Part shown: in pieces, positions 1-5,226 of the stretch
How the letters are laid out: each line of letters starts with the position of its first letter
Position numbering within the stretch: position 1 is the stretch's first letter
From: Rhodobiaceae bacterium
Lineage (GTDB): Bacteria; Pseudomonadota; Alphaproteobacteria; Parvibaculales; Parvibaculaceae
Direction: 5' to 3'
Assembly (NCBI GenBank): GCA_027352645.1
Contig: DAIEIL010000161.1
Coordinates: 1 to 5,226, forward strand
DNA length: 5,226 nucleotides
The notes under the pieces: model-generated
Told to the model about the DNA's origin: nothing
The model's input: the letters and a program-made list of their open reading frames with translations, nothing else
Databases searched by the model: none
Translations under genes and position numbers: made by a program

Positions 1-1278
1 AACGACAGGCGCATAGGTTCGGCAACGGGCTGGTTCGGCATCTATTACGGTTGGTATGTCGTCGGCGCCACCATGCTGGTGATGACGGTCGCCTCCGGCC
101 TCGGGTTCTACAACCTCTCCGTCTATTTGAAGGCGTTTGTGGGCCATGGCGGGTTTTCCGTCTCGGCTGCCTCCGGCGCCACCGCGTGTTTCTTCATCGC
201 CTCCGGGGTCGCGGGGCTCGGTGTTGGCGCGCTGATCGAAAAATACGATGTCCGCTTCATGCTCACCGCGGGGGCCATCATTTGCAGCGTGGCAATGTTC
301 GCCGCCGCGCATGTGACCGCGCTCTGGCAGCTATACGGGTTCTATATTCTGTTCGGCGTCGGCTATTCCGCCTGCGGGCTCATTCCGGGTACGACGCTTG
401 TCGCCCGCTGGTTTGCGCGCCGCCGCTCGCAGGCGCTCTCCATTGCCTCCACAGGCTTGTCGCTTGGCGGCATCCTGCTGACGCCGCTTTCCGCGCGTCT
501 GATCGCGCATGTGGGCTTCGCGGGCGCGGCCCCCTGGCTCGCCCTTGTCTTCATGCTCGGCATCGTTCCCGTCGCATGGATCGCGATCAGGCCGAGCCCG
601 CTCGACTATGGCGTCGGGCCGGACGGCGATCCGCTTCATCGCGATGAAACCGGCGCGCTGCTGCCCGCCGACGGCGTCGCCTTTTACGACGCGATCGGAA
701 GCCGCTTCTTCGTGCTCACCACGCTGGCCTTCATCTTTGCAATGATGGCGCAGGTGGGGTCGATTGCGCATCAGTTCAGCCTCGTTGCCGGACGCACGGC
801 GAGCGACGAGATGGCAGGCCTTGCCGTCGCGGTTCTGGCGAGCGCAAGCATCGCCGGGCGACTGATCGGCGGCTGGGCGCTCGCCCATATATCCTCGCGG
901 GGCTTCGTCCTCGCGCTTCTGGTGGCGCAGGGCATCGCGCTCGTCCTCTTCGCCTTTGCGCAAGGCCTCGGGCTCATCTTCGTTGCCGGACTCTTCGGCT
1001 GCACGGTCGGCAATCTCTTGATGATGCAGCCGCTGATCCTTGCGGAAGCTTTCGGGTTGCGCGCCTATGGGCGCATCTTTTCCTTCAACCAGCTTTTCAT
1101 GGTCGCGGGTGTCGCCAGCGGCCCCGCCGTGATGGGGCTGCTCTTTCAACGCTCAGGCAGTTATGAGGATTCCTTCCTGACGATGGCGGTCGCCTCCATA
1201 CTCGCCATCGGCCTCATCATGGCGGCAGGACCGGTCAGCGCTCAGCGACACATCACAACCCGGCAAGAGGTCAAATGA
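1..1278 (+). CDS. MFS transporter, 5'-truncated by the window edge
   Basis: This is an inner-membrane secondary transporter of the major facilitator superfamily; its substrate cannot be read from sequence. The reading frame is open from base 1 with no in-frame start before the ATG at 73. That ATG lies inside the first membrane segment, after the family motif YYGWYVV (visible residues 15-21), so the true start is upstream of the window. 425 residues are visible, alternating hydrophobic helices and short loops as in a 12-helix MFS protein. The loop 2-3 motif reads EKYDVR (80-85), a conservative variant of the usual D-R-x-x-x-R pattern. A polar central loop with PDGDP separates the two six-helix halves, and the second half opens with MMAQVG...AHQF. 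The FYGWYVV start recalls the monocarboxylate / oxalate-formate transporter-like branch (inference). The stop overlaps the next gene's start (ATGA), implying one transcript. It is a close paralog of the transporter at 1947-3197. Confidence 0.93.
   Translation, partial: NDRRIGSATGWFGIYYGWYVVGATMLVMTVASGLGFYNLSVYLKAFVGHGGFSVSAASGATACFFIASGVAGLGVGALIEKYDVRFMLTAGAIICSVAMFAAAHVTALWQLYGFYILFGVGYSACGLIPGTTLVARWFARRRSQALSIASTGLSLGGILLTPLSARLIAHVGFAGAAPWLALVFMLGIVPVAWIAIRPSPLDYGVGPDGDPLHRDETGALLPADGVAFYDAIGSRFFVLTTLAFIFAMMAQVGSIAHQFSLVAGRTASDEMAGLAVAVLASASIAGRLIGGWALAHISSRGFVLALLVAQGIALVLFAFAQGLGLIFVAGLFGCTVGNLLMMQPLILAEAFGLRAYGRIFSFNQLFMVAGVASGPAVMGLLFQRSGSYEDSFLTMAVASILAIGLIMAAGPVSAQRHITTRQEVK
1265..1270 (+). 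promoter_or_regulatory. Ribosome binding site for the gamma-CA-like gene
   Basis: AAGAGG lies inside the last codons of the upstream transporter gene, four bases before the ATG at 1275. It supports that ATG as the start and, with the ATGA overlap, suggests translational coupling. Confidence 0.6.
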
Positions 1279-1844
1279 GCGATCCGCAGAGGCGATTTGG
1301 TCCGGGTGTCGTCCTCGACAATCCGGCCTTCATCCACGACACCGCCCTCGTCTACGGCCATGTGCATATCGCTGAGGGCGCGTCGCTCTGGCCCTATGTT
1401 GTCATCCGCAGCGAAATGCATGAGGTCCGCATCGGGCCGCGAACCAATATTCAGGATTTCGTGATGATCCATGTCGGCAACACGACGCCGACGATCATCG
1501 GCGCGAATTGTTCGATCACGCATCACTGCACGATCCATGGCGCGGAGATCGGCGACAATTGCCTCATCGGCATCAATGCGACGTTGATGGACGGCGCGAA
1601 CTCCATTGTCGCGGGACACTCCATCGTGACCGAGGGAACCGTGATCCCCGAAAACTCCATCGTCGCCGGTTCGCCCGCCAGGGTCATCAAGACGCGCGAC
1701 AACCGGATGGCGAACATCATGAACGCGGCGTTCTACTTCGAGAATGCCAAGGCCTATGCCAGGGGCGACCACCGGATCACCGATCGCGAAGAGTTCCGGC
1801 AGGCTATGGCGGCCGAACTTCAGGCCCTGACAAGCGGAAATTAG
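1275..1844 (+). CDS. Gamma-carbonic anhydrase family protein (left-handed beta-helix hexapeptide protein)
   Basis: This 189-residue protein has the left-handed beta-helix fold of the gamma-CA / YrdA / PaaY / CaiE family, whose characterised CA members are metal-dependent trimers that hydrate CO2. Hexapeptide-type repeats run from about residue 12 to 137, with segments such as VHIAEGASLWP, IGPRTNIQD and IGDNCLIGINA. By alignment to known members from memory, the three metal-binding histidines are present: H66 (MIHVG), H83 and H88 (THHCTIHG, five apart). R45, N58, Q60 and D61 match other active-site or trimer-interface positions. The Asp of the usual R-G/S-D motif is Glu here (R45-S46-E47). A C-terminal tail of about 50 residues (138-189) looks helical. 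The start overlaps the upstream transporter stop, so the two are probably co-transcribed and co-translated; a terminator follows about 50 bases downstream. Carbonic anhydrase activity is not assured, because many family members are inactive or act as CoA-metabolism accessory proteins. Confidence 0.9.
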   Translation: MSDPQRRFGPGVVLDNPAFIHDTALVYGHVHIAEGASLWPYVVIRSEMHEVRIGPRTNIQDFVMIHVGNTTPTIIGANCSITHHCTIHGAEIGDNCLIGINATLMDGANSIVAGHSIVTEGTVIPENSIVAGSPARVIKTRDNRMANIMNAAFYFENAKAYARGDHRITDREEFRQAMAAELQALTSGN

Positions 1845-1858
1845 GGTATGCGACGATT

Positions 1859-1889
1859 TTGCTTGTTCGCCGCTGGGGAATGATTAATT
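1859..1889 (+). promoter_or_regulatory. Possible weak promoter for the second MFS gene
   Basis: The only AT-rich island between the CA-like gene and the next transporter is TGATTAATTAA (1881-1891). TTAATT (1884-1889) matches four of six bases of a sigma70 -10 box, with TTGCTT (1859-1864) 19 bases upstream as a poor -35. A start near 1896 would lie inside the terminator hairpin and so remove it from the new transcript. This is inference from weak matches. The second transporter could instead be expressed by read-through. Confidence 0.25.
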
Positions 1890-1892
1890 AAG

Positions 1893-1923
1893 CGCCCGTG
1901 AGCCGCCCTTCACGGGCGGTTTT
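1893..1923 (+). terminator. Rho-independent terminator after the gamma-CA-like gene
   Basis: The arms CGCCCGTGA (1893-1901) and TCACGGGCG (1910-1918) pair perfectly over nine bases around an eight-base loop, followed by G and TTTT (1920-1923). A second, mutually exclusive hairpin uses AGCCGCCC (1901-1908) and GGGCGGTT (1914-1921) around TTCAC, with one G-T pair. Either ends at the T-run. It closes the transporter / CA-like transcript and lies immediately upstream of the next gene. Confidence 0.8.
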
Positions 1924-1934
1924 GCGTCCCCGCT

Positions 1935-1938
1935 GGAG
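1935..1938 (+). promoter_or_regulatory. Ribosome binding site deciding the start of the second MFS gene
   Basis: GGAG is eight bases before the ATG at 1947, an ordinary spacing. The alternative in-frame GTG at 1938 overlaps this site and has no Shine-Dalgarno sequence of its own at a usable distance, so the ATG is preferred. Confidence 0.6.
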
Positions 1939-1946
1939 TGCCGAAG

Positions 1947-3197
1947 ATGAGTACGCCGCCCGACCGCCCGAAAGGCGGTCTTTTCTATGGCTGGTATGTC
2001 GTCGCCACCGTCTTTGTTGTTCAGACGGTTGCTTGCGGCCTCGGCTTCTACAATCTTTCGGTCTTCCTCAAGGCCTTCGTCAGCGACGGTGGGCTTTCGG
2101 TCAGCGCGGTTTCGTCGGCCAATGCCGCCTTCTTTCTGGCGAACGGCATCACCGGCCTTGCCGTGGGCTGGGCGCTCGACCGCTATGACCCGCGTATTCT
2201 CATCACCATCGGTGCCGTCGCATCGTCCATCGCGCTTGCCTGCGCGGGCCATGTCAAAGGCCTGACGGAACTCTATTTCTTCTACATCCTCTTCGGCGCG
2301 GGCTATGCGGCGACTGCGGTCATTCCGGGCACCGCCATCGTCGCCCGCTGGTTCAATCGCGAACGCTCAAAGGCGATCGCCTATGCCTCGACGGGACTTT
2401 CTCTCGGCGGCATCGTCTTCACGCCCATATCGGTAGCGCTCATCCAGGGGCTCGGACTTGAGCATGCCGCCTACTGGCTCGCCTTCTTCTTCCTCATTGG
2501 CACGGTGCCGGTGACATGGTTCTTCTTGCGGGCAAGGCCGTCCGATATGGGCCTCGCACCCGACGGCGACCCGATCGTCGAGAAGAGCGAGCATGGCGGC
2601 ACCATGATGGATGGCGTCGGCCTTGCCGAAGCGATCCGCAGCCGCTTCTTTATGCTCTTCACCCTCTCCTATGTCTTTTCGATGATGGCGCAGGTGGGCG
2701 CGCTCGCGCATCAGTTCCGTCTTGTCGCGACGCGGACCGACAATGATCATGTCGCGGCGCTCGCCGTTTCGCTCATGGCCGCCGGCAGCATCGGCGGCCG
2801 TCTCATTGGCGGCTGGGTGCTTCCGCGCATGTCGTCGAGGCATTACCTCATAGTCGTCATGGTGCTTCAGACCGTCGCTTACGCGGTGTTCTCGATCTCC
2901 TACGCATCGGTGCCGCTGGTGGCCGTTTCGATCATTTTCGGAATGACCGTCGGCAACCTGCAGATGATGCTGCCGTTGATGATGGCGGAAGCCTTCGGGC
3001 TCAGGGCCTATGCGCGCATTCTCTCCCTCGCCCAGATGATCGTCACCTGCGCGAACGCGTTCGGCCCCATGCTTGTCGGTCTGCTTTATGAACGCGGCGG
3101 CTATAGCGTTTCCTTTGCGGTCCTTGTCGGTGTCTCGCTGGTCGGGCTCGGCTCTATGGTTGCGGCCGGGCCGGTCCGTGCGGAAATCGCCCGCTAA
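1947..3197 (+). CDS. MFS transporter, paralog of the upstream transporter
   Basis: This is a complete 416-residue inner-membrane transporter of the major facilitator superfamily, a normal length for 12 helices. From the N terminus it shows a short polar cytoplasmic start, LFYGWYVV (12-19) opening helix 1, the loop 2-3 signature LDRYDPR (77-83), IPGT..VARWF (126-136) and TGLSLGGI (149-156). A central loop with PDGDP (205-209) comes next, then MMAQVG..AHQF (246-257) in helix 7. It is colinear with the transporter ending at 1278; by hand, 44 of 70 residues from YGWYVV to the loop 2-3 motif are identical without gaps, so the two are gene duplicates or close paralogs. Substrate is unknown; the helix 1 motif recalls monocarboxylate / oxalate-formate-like transporters (inference). 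The ATG at 1947 is chosen over a GTG at 1938 on Shine-Dalgarno spacing. A terminator separates it from the upstream gene, so it is probably a separate or attenuated transcription unit. Confidence 0.94.
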   Translation: MSTPPDRPKGGLFYGWYVVATVFVVQTVACGLGFYNLSVFLKAFVSDGGLSVSAVSSANAAFFLANGITGLAVGWALDRYDPRILITIGAVASSIALACAGHVKGLTELYFFYILFGAGYAATAVIPGTAIVARWFNRERSKAIAYASTGLSLGGIVFTPISVALIQGLGLEHAAYWLAFFFLIGTVPVTWFFLRARPSDMGLAPDGDPIVEKSEHGGTMMDGVGLAEAIRSRFFMLFTLSYVFSMMAQVGALAHQFRLVATRTDNDHVAALAVSLMAAGSIGGRLIGGWVLPRMSSRHYLIVVMVLQTVAYAVFSISYASVPLVAVSIIFGMTVGNLQMMLPLMMAEAFGLRAYARILSLAQMIVTCANAFGPMLVGLLYERGGYSVSFAVLVGVSLVGLGSMVAAGPVRAEIAR

Positions 3198-3211
3198 CCG
3201 TCGCGCTCACT

Positions 3212-3682
3212 TCATTCGTTCAGATTATAGGTGAAGTCGTATTCGCTCCCTTGAGCGTTGCGGGCATGCAGCAGCATGTCGCCATGAGCATGGGCGTATT
3301 CGCCCGAGCCGCCGGTGATCGCGAGCATGGAGTCACCTGCGTCGAGGAACGGTCCTTCGACAGTGATCTGCCCTTTTGCGAGCGACAGGGTCCAGATGCA
3401 CTCCCATGCCTTGCCCGCAACGGTCCGTACGCAGTAGCCGTTATCCGTGCCGACTTTTTCCTTGTTCGCCTTGTCGAAGACCTCATTGGCGAAGGTGAGA
3501 ACGTCGCCATTGCTGTCGCCCTTCGCACCAAGGTCGAGCGTGGCGTCAGTCGTTGCATGCTCGACGACGACAAGCTGAGTCTTGTCGCCTTCCGCGGCAT
3601 GGCTGGGGGCGATAGAGAGAAACGCTGCAACAAACGCAACCGACACTGGAACGAGAAGGCCAGACTTTGCGATAGCAGGCAT
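3212..3682 (-). CDS. Small exported protein, allene oxide cyclase / dirigent barrel-like
   Basis: This 156-residue protein has a clear signal peptide: a lysine at 6, a hydrophobic core at about 8-25, and a likely cleavage after SHA (27-29), leaving a mature domain of about 127 residues outside the cytoplasm. The mature part is beta-rich, with the pattern GDVLTFANEVFD (59-70), NGYCVRT (81-87), WECIWTLSL (93-101), GQITVEGPF (104-112), a Gly-rich turn ITGGSGEYAHAHGDM (122-136) and YDFTYNL (148-154). That pattern is characteristic of the allene oxide cyclase barrel-like / dirigent superfamily found in bacteria, where function is mostly unknown. The only cysteines, C84 and C95, could form a disulfide in the periplasm. 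GGAG lies six bases before the ATG, supporting the start. It converges on the second transporter (14-base gap, no obvious terminator) and diverges from the lyase. Plant-type cyclase activity should not be assumed. Confidence 0.85.
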   Translation of the reverse strand: MPAIAKSGLLVPVSVAFVAAFLSIAPSHAAEGDKTQLVVVEHATTDATLDLGAKGDSNGDVLTFANEVFDKANKEKVGTDNGYCVRTVAGKAWECIWTLSLAKGQITVEGPFLDAGDSMLAITGGSGEYAHAHGDMLLHARNAQGSEYDFTYNLNE

Positions 3683-3688
3683 GATCGT

Positions 3689-3692
3689 CTCC
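3689..3692 (-). promoter_or_regulatory. Ribosome binding site of the exported barrel protein
   Basis: Read on the - strand, GGAG is followed by six bases and then the ATG at 3682, which fixes the start and keeps the full signal peptide. Confidence 0.6.
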
Positions 3693-3724
3693 GGGGTTGA
3701 ACGCGGCTTTGCCGCCGCCGGGAG

Positions 3725-3753
3725 ATGCTAGCTCATCGCTGCGGCGATCCCAA
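3725..3753 (-). promoter_or_regulatory. Candidate sigma70-type promoter for the exported barrel protein
   Basis: On the - strand TTGGGA (3753-3748) and TAGCAT (3730-3725) each match four of six consensus bases and are 17 bases apart. This predicts a transcript start near 3718 and a leader of about 35 bases containing the ribosome binding site. It is based on pattern only. Confidence 0.4.
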
Positions 3754-3797
3754 TTCCGGGCTCGGAGCGGGCAGCCTTCGACGCAGGCATCCCCTGA

Positions 3798-3807
3798 GAG
3801 GCGCCTC
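3798..3807. promoter_or_regulatory. 10-bp perfect palindrome in the divergent promoter region
   Basis: GAGGCGCCTC is self-complementary and lies in the 245-base region between the divergent barrel-protein and lyase genes. It sits upstream of both candidate promoters. It could be an operator half or whole site, but in GC-rich DNA such a short palindrome may also be chance. Confidence 0.2.
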
Positions 3808-3865
3808 GTTACCTCTGGATATGGACGAAAAAACAAAGGCTTGCGGCATTTCTCTCGTAAAGCCA

Positions 3866-3895
3866 CTTACACTTTCCCGGATCGCGCTCTAAACT
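3866..3895 (+). promoter_or_regulatory. Candidate promoter for the CoA-ester lyase gene
   Basis: CTTACA (3866-3871) and TAAACT (3890-3895), 18 bases apart, each match four of six sigma70 consensus bases. The predicted start near 3902 gives a leader of about 26 bases before the ATG at 3928. This is weak pattern evidence, helped by the position. Confidence 0.3.
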
Positions 3896-3927
3896 GCGGC
3901 AACCTCCCTTCGACCAGCGGATTTCCC

Positions 3928-4971
3928 ATGAAATTGCCCTCGAATTTCTACAAGCCCCTCGCCATTGGTGCGCCGGCCCCCTATCGCGAATTGCCGGTGG
4001 CGCTTGAGCGCATGATCCATTTCTTCCCCGGCCATAACGAAAAGGTTCGCGCGCGCATCGGCGAAATGATCCCTCAGGTCGACGTACTGCTCGGCAATCT
4101 CGAAGACGCGGTGCCTGCGGACGCCAAGGAAGCGGCCCGCCGCGGCTTTATCGAGGTGGCGAAGGCGCATGACTTCGGCCAGACCGGCCTCTGGACGCGC
4201 ATCAATCCGCTGAACAGCCCATGGGTGCTCGACGACATCACCGAGATCGTCGCCGAAGTCGGCAACAAGCTCGACGTCATCATGCTGCCCAAGGTCGAAG
4301 GCGCCTGGGACATTCACTATCTCGACCAGCTTCTCGCGCAGCTCGAAGCGAAGCACAATCTGAAAAAGCCCATCCTCATTCACGCCATTCTTGAGACGGC
4401 GCAGGGCGTGAAGAATGTCGAGGATATAGCTGCCGCAAGCCCGCGCATGCATGGCATGAGCCTTGGGCCTGCGGATCTCGCGGCGTCGCGCAAGATGAAA
4501 ACGACGCGCGTCGGCGGCGGTCATCCCTATTATCGCGTGCTCGAAGACCCGCATGCCGACGGTTCGCCCCGCGCCTCCGCGCAGCAGGACCTCTGGCATT
4601 ACACCTTTGCCAAGATGGTCGACGCCTGCGTCGCAAACGGCATCAGCCCCTTTTATGGGCCCTTCGGCGACATTCAGGATCTCGATGCCTGCGAGCAGCA
4701 GTTCCGCAACGCCTTCCTCATGGGCTGCGTCGGCGCATGGTCGCTGCATCCGAACCAGATCGCCATTGCGAAGCGCGTCTTCAGCCCGGAGCCGAGCGAA
4801 GTGCTCTTCGCCAGGAAGATCCTCGAAGCCATGCCGGACGGCACCGGCGTCGCGATGATCGATGGCAAGATGCAGGACGACGCGACCTGGAAACAGGCGA
4901 AGGTCATCGTCGATCTGGCGAAAAAAGTGGCCGCCCGCGATCCGGAACTGGCGAAGGCTTACGGTTTCTGA
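3928..4971 (+). CDS. HpcH/HpaI-family CoA-ester lyase, malyl-CoA lyase-like
   Basis: This 347-residue cytoplasmic protein belongs to the HpcH/HpaI aldolase / citrate lyase beta family. Its pattern is closest to L-malyl-CoA / beta-methylmalyl-CoA lyases, which reversibly split malyl-CoA to acetyl-CoA and glyoxylate using a divalent metal. The TIM-barrel landmarks are in order: HFFPG (31-35), LEDAV (58-62), the CoA/carboxylate-binding Arg in TRINPLNSPW (R91), MLPKVE (119-124), the metal-ligand Glu in ILETAQG (E156) and the metal-ligand Asp in MSLGPADLAAS (D183). YGPFGD (243-248) and GAWSLHPNQ (269-277) follow. The C-terminal lid motif DGKMQDD (312-318) carries the candidate catalytic Asp. These assignments come from remembered homologs. 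The ATG at 3928 is chosen because homology begins there, though the Shine-Dalgarno (AGCGGA, six bases upstream) is poor; the frame is open back to 3697 without recognisable protein. It stands alone on its strand, so its pathway (glyoxylate/ethylmalonyl-CoA-type or other) is not shown here. Confidence 0.9.
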   Translation: MKLPSNFYKPLAIGAPAPYRELPVALERMIHFFPGHNEKVRARIGEMIPQVDVLLGNLEDAVPADAKEAARRGFIEVAKAHDFGQTGLWTRINPLNSPWVLDDITEIVAEVGNKLDVIMLPKVEGAWDIHYLDQLLAQLEAKHNLKKPILIHAILETAQGVKNVEDIAAASPRMHGMSLGPADLAASRKMKTTRVGGGHPYYRVLEDPHADGSPRASAQQDLWHYTFAKMVDACVANGISPFYGPFGDIQDLDACEQQFRNAFLMGCVGAWSLHPNQIAIAKRVFSPEPSEVLFARKILEAMPDGTGVAMIDGKMQDDATWKQAKVIVDLAKKVAARDPELAKAYGF

Positions 4972-4981
4972 GCCTGCCCTG

Positions 4982-5018
4982 CCCCGTCATGGCCGGGCCG
5001 GACCCGGCCATGACGGGG
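4982..5018. repeat. Perfect 16-bp inverted repeat, probable dispersed REP-like palindrome
   Basis: The left arm at 4982-4997 (CCCCGTCATGGCCGGG) and the right arm at 5003-5018 are exact reverse complements around a five-base loop CCGGA. It fills most of the 54-base gap between the convergent lyase and regulator genes. There is no T-run on either side, so a classical intrinsic terminator is not supported, although such a stem could still stop or protect both transcripts. The core CGTCATGGCCGGG resembles palindromic repeats that I recall as abundant between genes in Rhizobiales-type genomes. Only one copy is in this window. Confidence 0.75.
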
Positions 5019-5025
5019 GGCTATC

Positions 5026-5226
5026 TTACACAGGCGTATAGATGACAAGCTTCAATGCGGGATCGTCATTGGCCTGAAAACTCACATATTCGAAACGCAG
5101 CGCGCCTTTCTTCGGATGGTCCAGCACCTTCTGACCTGCCGAGACGCTGCCGATGTCATGGGCTTCCCACCAGCGCACAAATTCGGGGCAACCTTTCCGA
5201 AGGCGTGTCAGCAGGTCGACGAAGGC
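5026..5226 (-). CDS. C-terminal part of an MmyB-type XRE-family transcriptional regulator, truncated by the window edge
   Basis: Reading leftward from the window end, 66 residues precede a TAA stop at 5028-5026. The segment contains LLTRLRKGCPEFVRWWEAHDIG, GQKVLDHPKKGALRFEY and DDPALKLVIYTPV (the last two joined by a short linker). This order (LR..SPEF..WW..H, then K.L.HP..G...L.Y, then D..L.LV.YT) is the typical end of the MmyB-like ligand-binding domain found after an N-terminal helix-turn-helix in many actinobacterial and proteobacterial regulators, a domain reported to bind fatty-acid-like ligands. The DNA-binding part would lie beyond 5226, so the start and full length are unknown. It converges with the lyase gene. 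Nothing visible ties it to regulation of the genes shown, although a regulator next to metabolic genes is a common arrangement. Confidence 0.85.
   Translation of the reverse strand, partial: AFVDLLTRLRKGCPEFVRWWEAHDIGSVSAGQKVLDHPKKGALRFEYVSFQANDDPALKLVIYTPV

Noticed and set aside
73..75. ATG at 73 as the start of the first transporter
   Set aside because: It falls inside the first membrane helix. The frame and the family motif YYGWYVV continue upstream to base 1, matching the paralog, so the gene starts outside the window.
331..1149. 272-residue open frame on the - strand
   Set aside because: It is antisense to the MFS gene with Arg/Glu/Asp-rich, low-complexity composition, typical of a shadow frame in GC-rich coding DNA.
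1938..1940. GTG at 1938 as the start of the second transporter
   Set aside because: It overlaps the GGAG that best serves the ATG at 1947 and has no Shine-Dalgarno sequence of its own.
3251..3700. 149-residue + strand open frame over the exported barrel gene
   Set aside because: The - strand frame has a signal peptide, a good ribosome binding site and family motifs. This one has none.
3703..3748. Small hairpins in the divergent region (GCGGC-TTT-GCCGC at 3703-3715 and ATCGC-TGCG-GCGAT at 3735-3748)
   Set aside because: Five-base arms are expected by chance in GC-rich DNA and have no T-run or other supporting context.
3697..3927. In-frame N-terminal extension of the lyase from a TTG at 3697
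   Set aside because: The 77 extra residues look like translated non-coding DNA, overlap the neighbouring gene's promoter region, and precede the point where family similarity begins at 3928.
3889..4749. 286-residue open frame on the - strand
   Set aside because: It is antisense to the lyase, whose motifs are unmistakable on the + strand. The opposite frame shows no recognisable domain.
4982..5018. Calling the 16-bp palindrome an intrinsic terminator
   Set aside because: No T-run follows the stem in either direction, so it is listed as a repeat with possible terminator function only.
4737..5045. 102-residue + strand open frame extending through the palindrome
   Set aside because: It is out of frame with the lyase, and its tail (VMAGPDPAMTG) is simply the translated palindromic repeat, a frequent source of spurious gene calls.

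Overview
The window reads as a chromosomal metabolic region of a GC-rich alphaproteobacterium. Codons are strongly G/C-ending, the gene families are typical of that class, and an intergenic palindrome resembles the dispersed 'GTCATGGCCGGG...' repeats I know from Rhizobiales-type genomes. A Parvibaculum- or Rhizobiales-like host is my guess from protein style, not something the sequence proves. There are no rRNA or tRNA genes, CRISPR arrays, transposases or phage genes.

Layout on the + strand: a 5'-truncated MFS transporter (1-1278) overlaps by ATGA with a gamma-carbonic-anhydrase-family protein (1275-1844). A rho-independent terminator follows (about 1893-1923). A second, clearly paralogous MFS transporter starts only about 23 bases after it (1947-3197). 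On the - strand, ending 14 bases from that transporter, lies a small exported protein resembling the allene oxide cyclase / dirigent beta-barrel family (3212-3682). A 245-base divergent region separates it from a + strand HpcH/HpaI-type CoA-ester lyase of the malyl-CoA lyase group (3928-4971). A perfect 16-bp-arm palindrome (4982-5018) sits between the lyase and the convergent 3' end of a - strand MmyB-type regulator gene that runs off the window (5026-5226).

How the genes may work together is inference. The two related transporters flank a carbonic-anhydrase-like enzyme, which suggests one locus for uptake or export of small (carboxylate-like) solutes. The CoA-ester lyase would fit organic acid or glyoxylate/acetyl-CoA metabolism nearby, but it has its own promoter region and need not be part of the same pathway. 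The most useful items for a second look are the tandem transporter paralogs around the CA-like gene, the Asp-to-Glu change in the CA-like active site, the terminator packed against the second transporter with two competing hairpins, and the long palindrome. I see no convincing evidence for a wholly new multi-gene system here.
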